Positions 5,424 to 10,260 of a stretch of DNA of 10,260 nucleotides are shown piece after piece (position 1 is the first letter of the stretch; every line of letters begins with the position of its first letter). The stretch lies in NCBI GenBank assembly GCA_022600695.1, contig JAHZJY010000088.1:1-10260 (forward strand), written 5' to 3'. The stretch comes from Actinomycetes bacterium (GTDB lineage Bacteria; Actinomycetota; Actinomycetes; Mycobacteriales; Mycobacteriaceae). The translations under genes were made by a program, and so were the position numbers. The notes below the pieces were generated by a model, which saw only the letters and a list, made by a program, of their open reading frames with translations, had not been told where the DNA came from and made no database searches.

Positions 5424-6091
5424 TCCGGGGCCCCTTCCTCGGGCGGGAGTGCGGCGATCGCCAGCGCCGCGGCGCACTGCCCGGAGATTGCAGCGAGATA
5501 CACCTGATCGCCTGCCTGGATGACGGTCCTGGTCTCAGGAAGCACCCCGGTGCCGAATCGGATCAGAAACGCGACCCGCGCACTGGTGGCTCCTTCGAGC
5601 TCGGTCACGGGCCGTCCGACCCAGGCCTCATGGAGAGCCGCCTCGGCGACGGCGACGGTTCCGGTCGGGTCGCGCCACCGTGCGGTTTGAGTCTCCTCGG
5701 TGAGGGTGTTGAGCAGCCTGTCGGTGGTCCACGGCACGGTCGCGACGGTGGGGATGCCCAGCCGTTCGTAGACCGCGGCGCGCTTGGCGTCGTAGATCCG
5801 TGCAACCACCCGCGAAACCCCGAACATCTCCCGCGCCACTCGCGCCGAAATGATGTTTGAGTTGTCGCCCGAGGAGACCGCGGCGAAAGCGTCTGCCCGC
5901 TCAATTCCGGCGCGCAGCAACACGTCCCGGTCGAATCCCATACCCCGGATGCGTTCGCCGGCGAAGTCGGGGGAGAGCCGGTGGAACGCGGTCGCTCTGC
6001 GGTCGATGACCGCCACCTCGTGTCCGAGCCGGGAAAGCGACTCGGCCAGCGCGGCGCCGACGCGGCCGCATCCCATCACCACTACCCGCAC
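5420..6091 (-). CDS. trkA: Potassium uptake regulatory protein TrkA (CeoB), RCK domain
   Basis: The 223-residue protein is the second RCK subunit (Rv2691-like). Its TrkA-N Rossmann fold starts VRVVVMGCGRVG, with GCGRVG at 7-12 and Asp30 (VIDRRATAF) at the end of strand 2, suggesting NAD(H)-type binding. GERIRGMGFDRDVL (46-59), SSGDNSNI (73-80) and VVARIYDAKRA (95-105) follow. The C-terminal RCK_C part (about 143-205) contains WVGRPVTELEG (157-167) and QAGDQVYLAA (192-201). The GTG start at 6091 is fixed by AAGGA 6 nt upstream. It lies first in the trkA-trkB operon and is divergent from the KimA-like transporter gene across 99 bp. TrkA-type subunits have no membrane segments and act on an integral membrane partner in the inner membrane; that partner is not identified by the Trk genes here. 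Confidence 0.93.
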   Translation of the reverse strand: MRVVVMGCGRVGAALAESLSRLGHEVAVIDRRATAFHRLSPDFAGERIRGMGFDRDVLLRAGIERADAFAAVSSGDNSNIISARVAREMFGVSRVVARIYDAKRAAVYERLGIPTVATVPWTTDRLLNTLTEETQTARWRDPTGTVAVAEAALHEAWVGRPVTELEGATSARVAFLIRFGTGVLPETRTVIQAGDQVYLAAISGQCAAALAIAALPPEEGAPE

Positions 6092-6097
6092 CTGAGG

Positions 6098-6102
6098 TCC
6101 TT
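6098..6102 (-). promoter_or_regulatory. Ribosome-binding site of trkA
   Basis: On the minus strand AAGGA sits 6 nt before the GTG at 6091. This chooses the GTG rather than the ATG codons farther upstream (6163 and 6172), which lie in the divergent promoter region. Confidence 0.6.
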
Positions 6103-6119
6103 CCGCCTGATCTGTGTGT

Positions 6120-6137
6120 CGGCCCAAGGCCGGGCCG
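6120..6137 (-). other. Small GC-rich hairpin in the presumed trkA 5' leader
   Basis: CGGCCC at 6120-6125 and GGGCCG at 6132-6137 form a perfect 6-bp stem with a 6-nt loop. It lies about 18 nt upstream of the trkA Shine-Dalgarno. If trkA starts from the weak -10 TACCGT (minus strand, 6156-6151), the mRNA leader would contain it. A regulatory role is unproven. Confidence 0.3.
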
Positions 6138-6176
6138 TGCGGTATGGGGAACGGTACCGCCATCGAAGGCACCGCC

Positions 6177-6182
6177 TACTCT
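6177..6182 (+). promoter_or_regulatory. Candidate -10 hexamer (TACTCT) for a leaderless KimA-like mRNA
   Basis: TACTCT fits TANNNT and is followed by 8 nt and the GTG at 6191, the same arrangement as TAGTCT-8 nt-GTG at dut. No Shine-Dalgarno precedes the GTG. No good -35 is visible about 17 bp upstream. Confidence 0.45.
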
Positions 6183-6190
6183 TGGCACTC

Positions 6191-8185
6191 GTGTCCAAGG
6201 TTTCGACGGGTGTGCGTCGGATGCTGCTCGGGCAGCCGTTCCGCAGCGACCGGCTGAACCGGACCCTGCTGCCCAAGCGCATCGCGCTACCGGTGTTCGC
6301 CTCCGACGCCATGTCGTCGGTGGCCTACGCCCCCGAGGAGATCTTCCTGGTGCTGTCGGTCGCGGGGGTGTCGGCTTATGTGATGGCGCCCTGGATCGGC
6401 GTGGCGGTGGCGGTGGTGTTGCTGGTGGTGGTCGCCTCCTACCGACAGAATGTGCACGCCTACCCCTCGGGGGGTGGCGACTACGAAGTGGTCACCACCA
6501 ACCTCGGGCCCAACGCCGGTCTGACGGTGGCCAGCGCGCTGCTGGTCGACTATGTGCTGACGGTGGCGGTGTCGATGGCCGCGGCGATGTCCAATATCGG
6601 TTCGGCCCTACCCTTCGTCGCCGAGCACCGGGTCGCTTTCGCGGTGACCGCGATCGTGCTGCTGACCGCGGTCAATCTTCGGGGAATCAGGGAGTCCCGC
6701 ACCGCATTCGCCGTCCCGACCTACGCCTTCATGTTCGGGATGCTCGCCATGCTGGGCTGGGGTTTCATCCAGATTCACCTTCTCGGTCACGAACTGCGGG
6801 CTGAGTCCGCGGAATTCGAGTTGCAGGCTGAATACGGCGATATCGCCAGCTTTGCGTTGGTGTTTCTGGTGGCCCGGGCGTTCTCATCCGGGTGCGCGGC
6901 GCTGACCGGCGTGGAGGCGATCAGCAACGGGGTGCCGGCGTTTCGTAAGCCGAAGGCGCGTAACGCCGCGACCACGCTGGCGCTACTGGGTGGCACCGCG
7001 ATCACCCTGTTCGTCGGGATGGTCCTGCTGGCTGTTGACACCGGGGTGAAAGTGGCCCAGCGGCCGGCGGAGCAGCTCATCGGCGCGCCCGCCGATTACC
7101 AGCAGAAGACCCTGCTCGCCCAACTCGCTGACGCTGTGTTCCACGATTTCGCCCCGGGGATGTATCTGCTCGTCGGTGTCACCGCGCTGATCCTGGTGCT
7201 GGCCGCCAACACCGCCTTCAACGGTTTCCCGGTGCTGGGCTCCATCCTGGCCCAGGACCGCTATCTCCCGCGGCAGCTGCACACCCGCGGGGACCGGCTG
7301 GCCTTCTCCAACGGAATCGTCTTCCTGGCCCTGGCCGCGGTCGCCTTCGTGATCGCCTTCGACGCCGATGTCTCAGCCCTGATCCAGCTGTACATCGTCG
7401 GAGTGTTCATCTCGTTCACGCTCAGCCAGATGGCCATGGTGCGGCACTGGAACAGACTGCTGCGGGCCGAGGACGATCCGGCGGAACGCCGCCGGATGAT
7501 CCGCTCAAGGATGATCAACACCGTCGGGCTCCTCGCGACCGGGACAGTGCTGCTCGTTGTGCTGGTCACCAAGTTCATATCCGGGGCGTGGATCGCCATC
7601 GCGGCCATGAGCGGTCTGTTCGTGATGATGAAGGCCATCAGCCGGCACTACAGCAGGGTGTCGCGTGAACTCACTCCCGGGGAGGACGAACGGGGTGAGA
7701 TCGTGCTGCCCAGCCGCAACCACGCGGTGGTGCTGGTGTCCAACATGCAGCTGCCCACGCTGCGTGCGCTGGCCTATGCCCGTGCGACGCGTCCCGACGT
7801 CCTGGAGGCGCTGACGGTCAACGTTGATGACGCAGAGACCCGGGCACTGACGGCGGATTGGGAGGACAGCGAGGTCAGTGTCCCGCTCAAGGTGGTCGCC
7901 TCGCCGTACCGGGAGGTGACCGGCCCGGTCGTCGACTACATCAAGCGAATCAGCAAGGAGGCCCCCCGCACGGTGGTGACCGTGTTCATCCCGGAGTATG
8001 TCGTCGGCCACTGGTGGGAAGGTCTGTTGCACAACCAGAGTGCGCTGCGCCTGAAGACCCGGCTGCTGTTCATCCCCAACGTCATGATGACATCGGTGCC
8101 CTGGCAGCTGAGTTCGTCGGATCGGGTCCGCCAGGTCGAGGGGCACAGTGCGCCCGGCGATGTCCGACGCGGTTTCGGGGAGTGA
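6191..8185 (+). CDS. KimA-like potassium importer (APC superfamily, KUP-type) with cytosolic C-terminal domain
   Basis: The 664-residue inner-membrane transporter (Rv2690c-like) lines up along its length with Bacillus subtilis KimA, a high-affinity K+/H+ symporter, as recalled. Shared blocks are SDAMSSVAYAPEE (38-50), SYRQNVHAYPSGGGDY (83-98), LLVDYVLTVAVS (117-128), AFSSGCAALTGVEAISN (230-246), LILVLAANTAFNGFP (333-347) and RGDRLAFSNG (366-375). Residues at KimA's proposed K+ site are conserved: Asp39, Tyr46, Asp120, Tyr121, Thr124 and Thr239. About 12 membrane helices occupy residues 31-482. The soluble C-terminal domain (about 488-645) has an alternating beta/alpha pattern like the USP-like domain of KimA and ends near HNQSALRLKTRLLF (614-627). 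The GTG at 6191 is chosen from family start and the -10 spacing. The gene is divergent from trkA, and its TGA nearly abuts the methyltransferase start. General annotation would be amino acid permease, but K+ is better supported. Confidence 0.85.
   Translation: MSKVSTGVRRMLLGQPFRSDRLNRTLLPKRIALPVFASDAMSSVAYAPEEIFLVLSVAGVSAYVMAPWIGVAVAVVLLVVVASYRQNVHAYPSGGGDYEVVTTNLGPNAGLTVASALLVDYVLTVAVSMAAAMSNIGSALPFVAEHRVAFAVTAIVLLTAVNLRGIRESRTAFAVPTYAFMFGMLAMLGWGFIQIHLLGHELRAESAEFELQAEYGDIASFALVFLVARAFSSGCAALTGVEAISNGVPAFRKPKARNAATTLALLGGTAITLFVGMVLLAVDTGVKVAQRPAEQLIGAPADYQQKTLLAQLADAVFHDFAPGMYLLVGVTALILVLAANTAFNGFPVLGSILAQDRYLPRQLHTRGDRLAFSNGIVFLALAAVAFVIAFDADVSALIQLYIVGVFISFTLSQMAMVRHWNRLLRAEDDPAERRRMIRSRMINTVGLLATGTVLLVVLVTKFISGAWIAIAAMSGLFVMMKAISRHYSRVSRELTPGEDERGEIVLPSRNHAVVLVSNMQLPTLRALAYARATRPDVLEALTVNVDDAETRALTADWEDSEVSVPLKVVASPYREVTGPVVDYIKRISKEAPRTVVTVFIPEYVVGHWWEGLLHNQSALRLKTRLLFIPNVMMTSVPWQLSSSDRVRQVEGHSAPGDVRRGFGE
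8177..8182 (+). promoter_or_regulatory. Ribosome-binding site of the TrmA-family gene, inside the transporter gene's end
   Basis: GGGGAG ends 5 nt before the GTG at 8188 and overlaps the last codons of the KimA-like gene. It favours the start at 8188 over the in-frame GTG at 8182 that forms a GTGA overlap with the transporter stop codon. Confidence 0.5.
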
Positions 8186-8187
8186 AG

Positions 8188-9363
8188 GTGACAGCCCCGG
8201 ATACCGTGGACCTGACCGCCGGTCCGGCGGCCAACGGTGGCAGCTGTGTGGCGCGTCATGACGGCAGAGTGGTGTTCGTTCGCTACGCCCTGCCCGGTGA
8301 GAGGGTGCGGGCGCGGGTCACCGCCGAGCGCGGGGCGTACTGGCACGCCGATGCCGTTGAGATCCTCGAGCCGTCGGAAGACCGGGTGCGGCCGTTGTGC
8401 CCGATCGCCGGAGCGGACGGGGCGGGCTGTTGCGATATGGCGTTCGCCCACCCGCTCGCGGTACGTCGGATCAAGGGTGCGGTGGTGTCCAATCAGCTAG
8501 CGCGACTGGGTGATTACCAGTGGGATGGGACAGCCGAACCGGTCGGGAACGGCGACGCCGTTGGCTGGCGGACGCGGGTGCGGCTCGGTACCGCCGCCGA
8601 CGGCCGGGCCGGTCTGCACCGCTATCGCAGCGCCGAGTTGGTCACCGATGTCCGATGCGCGCAGTTGCCCGCCGATCTGTTGGCCGGCCTGGACGGTCCG
8701 CGCTGGCGAAGCGGCGATGAGGTGCACGTGGTGCTCGACGATGATCACCGCCGACATGTGCTGGTCACCGGACCGGATCGGCGCGATCTGGTGGAGGGTG
8801 CCCGGGAGTCGGTTCAGCGGGTGCGGGGGCGGGTCTGGCGGATTCCGCTGACCGGGTTCTGGCAGTCGCATCGCGACGCGGCACAAACCTACAGCGATCT
8901 GGTGCGGGAGTGGGCGGACGGATCCGGGGCGCGGCGGGCCTGGGATCTTTACGGTGGGGCCGGCGTATTCGCCGCGGCGCTGGCCGAGGCGATGGGCGGG
9001 CGTGGCCGGGTGCTGACTGTCGACACCGCGCGGTCGGCCTCCGCGGCAGCCCGAGCTGCACTCGCCGACCTGCCGGCGATCAAGGTCGTCACCGGTTCGG
9101 TGCGCGGATTTCTGGCCGGTCAGGCCCGCGGGGTGGATATCGCGGTGCTCGACCCGCCCAGATCAGGTGCCGGACGTGCGGTCATCGACCTGCTGGCCGG
9201 GGCCGATGTGCCGCGGGTGATTCACATCGGTTGCGAGGCCGCGGCATTTGCCCGCGATGTCGGCCTGTACCGCGGTCACGGCTATCGGGTGCAGGACATC
9301 CGGGTCTTCGACGCCTTCCCCCTGACGCACCATGTCGAATGCGTCGCCCTGCTCAGCCGGTGA
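8188..9363 (+). CDS. TrmA/RlmD-family class I SAM-dependent RNA (uracil-5-)-methyltransferase
   Basis: The 391-residue enzyme (Rv2689c-like) should methylate C5 of a uridine in tRNA or rRNA using S-adenosylmethionine. An N-terminal TRAM-like RNA-binding domain covers about 5-62. A cysteine cluster follows (Cys71, Cys81, Cys82, with Cys157), in the place of the RlmD iron-sulfur site but unusually spaced. The catalytic domain shows the FWQSH substrate loop (224-228, Gln226), SAM motif I DLYGGAG (253-259), LDPPRSGAG (321-329), the nucleophile Cys349 in HIGCEAAAFARD (346-357), and the general base Glu384 in DAFPLTHHVECVALL (375-389). Order and spacing are right for the family. The start is 2 nt after the transporter stop, so the genes form an operon. 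Which uridine it modifies cannot be read from sequence; TrmA-like tRNA and RlmC/RlmD-like rRNA roles are both possible. Confidence 0.9.
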   Translation: MTAPDTVDLTAGPAANGGSCVARHDGRVVFVRYALPGERVRARVTAERGAYWHADAVEILEPSEDRVRPLCPIAGADGAGCCDMAFAHPLAVRRIKGAVVSNQLARLGDYQWDGTAEPVGNGDAVGWRTRVRLGTAADGRAGLHRYRSAELVTDVRCAQLPADLLAGLDGPRWRSGDEVHVVLDDDHRRHVLVTGPDRRDLVEGARESVQRVRGRVWRIPLTGFWQSHRDAAQTYSDLVREWADGSGARRAWDLYGGAGVFAAALAEAMGGRGRVLTVDTARSASAAARAALADLPAIKVVTGSVRGFLAGQARGVDIAVLDPPRSGAGRAVIDLLAGADVPRVIHIGCEAAAFARDVGLYRGHGYRVQDIRVFDAFPLTHHVECVALLSR

Positions 9364-9376
9364 TCCGCCCGGCCCC

Positions 9377-9382
9377 TAGACT
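9377..9382 (+). promoter_or_regulatory. Candidate -10 hexamer (TAGACT) of nhaA
   Basis: TAGACT is a strong mycobacterial -10 match, located 14 bp after the methyltransferase stop. Transcription would begin near 9389-9390, giving an nhaA leader of about 57 nt. No clear -35 is seen, since it would fall in the end of the upstream gene. Confidence 0.5.
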
Positions 9383-9390
9383 GGCGCCAG
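9381..9390. promoter_or_regulatory. Perfect 10-bp palindrome overlapping the nhaA -10 and start point
   Basis: CTGGCGCCAG is fully self-complementary and spans from the end of the TAGACT hexamer to the predicted transcription start. An imperfect copy, CTGGTCGGCAG, lies at 9409-9419. The position suits an operator, but one short palindrome in GC-rich DNA is weak evidence. Confidence 0.3.
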
Positions 9391-9435
9391 GAAGGTGTGC
9401 CGGGAAGTCTGGTCGGCAGTGACCGTCGAACCCGC

Positions 9436-9440
9436 GAGGT
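9436..9440 (+). promoter_or_regulatory. Ribosome-binding site of nhaA
   Basis: GAGGT lies 5 nt upstream of the GTG at 9446. An in-frame stop (TGA 9440-9442) directly precedes this GTG, so no longer N-terminus is possible. Confidence 0.65.
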
Positions 9441-9445
9441 GAACC

Positions 9446-10260
9446 GTGAACCATCCTGACCCCCGCGATGACCGCCCGGGGTTGCCCACCCGGCTGTTCA
9501 GTCGCGGTTCCTGGTCGGAGACCCGACGCGTCATCGAGATTTTCCGCAAGGAGACTGTGGGCGGCGCGGTTCTGCTGGCCGCCGCGGCCGCCGCGCTGAT
9601 CTGGGCCAACTCGCCGTGGGCGGCCTCGTACCATTCGTTGACCGCTTTCAAGATCGGTACGGACGATCTCGGCCTGCACCTGAACCTCAGTCTGGGCCAT
9701 TGGGCCGCCGATGGCTTGCTGGCCATCTTCTTCTTCGTCGTCGGCCTGGAACTCAAGCGCGAGTTCGTCGCCGGTGATCTCCGAGACCCGGGCCGGGCCG
9801 CGCTGCCGATCGCCGCCGCGGTGGGCGGGATGGTGGTGCCGGCGATGATCTTCATTGCGTTCACCGCGCGGGTGGGCGACGGTGCGACGCGCGGGTGGGC
9901 CATCCCGACCGCCACCGATATCGCGTTCGCGGTTGCCGTGCTGGCGGTCATCTCCACCCATCTGCCATCAGCGCTGCGCACCTTCCTGCTGACCCTCGCG
10001 GTGGTGGACGACCTGCTGGCGATCGCCGTGATCGCGATCTTCTACACCGCCACCATCAATATCGGCGCCCTGCTGCTGGCGCTGATACCGCTGGCGTTGT
10101 TCGCCGTGCTGGTGCAGCGGCGGATCCAGTCCCCGTGGCTGCTGATCCCACTGGCATTGGTCACCTGGGCGTTCGTCCACGAGTCCGGGGTCCACGCCAC
10201 CGTCGCGGGCGTGCTGTTGGGCTTCACCGTGCCGGTACTGGCCCGCGGCCAGAATGCTGA
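9446..10260 (+). CDS. nhaA: Na+/H+ antiporter NhaA (partial, C-terminus off the right edge)
   Basis: The visible 271 residues are the N-terminal two-thirds of an NhaA antiporter, which expels Na+ (or Li+) in exchange for protons across the inner membrane. A hydrophilic N-terminus (1-35) leads into [24 protein letters not shown] (33-56). [21 protein letters not shown] (94-114) contains the conserved GLELKRE. The functional core is intact: [11 protein letters not shown] (156-166, Asp158, equivalent to E. coli Asp133) and [17 protein letters not shown] (177-193, with the ion-binding pair Asp188/Asp189 equivalent to Asp163/Asp164). [15 protein letters not shown] (246-260, His250) follows. The helix with E. 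coli Lys300 lies beyond the window. It has its own candidate promoter and Shine-Dalgarno, 82 bp after the methyltransferase gene, so it may be transcribed both alone and by read-through. Confidence 0.95.
   Translation, partial: MNHPDPRDDRPGLPTRLFSRGSWSETRRVIEIFRKETVGGAVLLAAAAAALIWANSPWAASYHSLTAFKIGTDDLGLHLNLSLGHWAADGLLAIFFFVVGLELKREFVAGDLRDPGRAALPIAAAVGGMVVPAMIFIAFTARVGDGATRGWAIPTATDIAFAVAVLAVISTHLPSALRTFLLTLAVVDDLLAIAVIAIFYTATINIGALLLALIPLALFAVLVQRRIQSPWLLIPLALVTWAFVHESGVHATVAGVLLGFTVPVLARGQNA

Noticed and set aside
6092..6190. Possible ydaO-class c-di-AMP riboswitch ahead of the KimA-like gene
   Set aside because: The 99-bp region is too short, shows no ydaO-like conserved blocks by eye, and the candidate -10 sits 8 nt before the start codon.
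5981..6190. Upstream extension of the KimA-like protein to an ATG at 5981
   Set aside because: The extra 70 residues would be antisense to trkA and do not look like family sequence; homologues begin near the GTG at 6191.
7858..8187. Upstream extension of the methyltransferase into the transporter gene
   Set aside because: The added 110 residues are out-of-frame translation of the transporter C-terminal domain; the TRAM-like domain begins right after the GTG at 8188.
1..10260. Mobile elements, prophage, toxin-antitoxin, CRISPR, tRNA or rRNA
   Set aside because: No transposase, integrase, repeat array or cloverleaf sequence was recognised; gene content and order look like vertically inherited core genome.

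Overview
The window is high-GC actinobacterial chromosome and almost certainly comes from a Mycobacterium or Mycolicibacterium. From memory, the gene order and many protein segments match the Mycobacterium tuberculosis block Rv2700 (cei) down to Rv2689c: cei, DUF4193, DUF3093, dut, DUF3710, an alpha/beta hydrolase, an OB-fold protein, DUF3159, trkB, trkA, an APC-type transporter and a TrmA-family RNA methyltransferase. The window then continues into nhaA, a Na+/H+ antiporter, where M. tuberculosis (as I recall) carries ABC-transporter and ars genes. This suggests a rapid-growing or environmental species. Coding density is very high, many starts are GTG, and I see no mobile element, tRNA, rRNA or CRISPR array.

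Layout, left to right: cei (minus, cut by the window edge) is divergent from a small Cys4 protein of the DUF4193 family (plus). A membrane protein of the DUF3093 family (minus) is divergent from dut-DUF3710 (plus, overlapping TGATG). An alpha/beta hydrolase (minus) is divergent from the OB-fold protein and DUF3159 (plus). The trkA-trkB pair (minus, overlapping ATGA) is divergent from a KimA-like potassium transporter gene followed by the TrmA-family gene (plus). The nhaA gene (plus) has its own candidate promoter and runs off the right edge. Orientation therefore alternates, with divergent promoter pockets of 25 to 185 bp and convergent junctions of only 5, 7 and 16 bp.

Two functional themes can be supported. 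The first is monovalent cation homeostasis: TrkA and TrkB (RCK nucleotide-sensing subunits), a KUP/KimA-type K+ importer read divergently from them, and an NhaA antiporter. No Trk or Ktr membrane channel is present in the window. The second is housekeeping: dUTP hydrolysis, RNA m5U-type methylation and cell-envelope integrity.

The most interesting structure is in the regulation. Four GTG starts (cei, DUF3093, dut, the KimA-like gene) lie 6 to 8 nt downstream of a TANNNT -10 hexamer and lack a clear Shine-Dalgarno sequence, which is the signature of leaderless mRNAs. At DUF3093/dut the two opposing -10 hexamers share their central TA, giving a compact, symmetric bidirectional promoter. A 15-codon micro-ORF also bridges the OB-fold and DUF3159 genes through two stop/start overlaps. 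I found no clearly new multi-gene system: most genes belong to a conserved mycobacterial core, several of them of unknown function.
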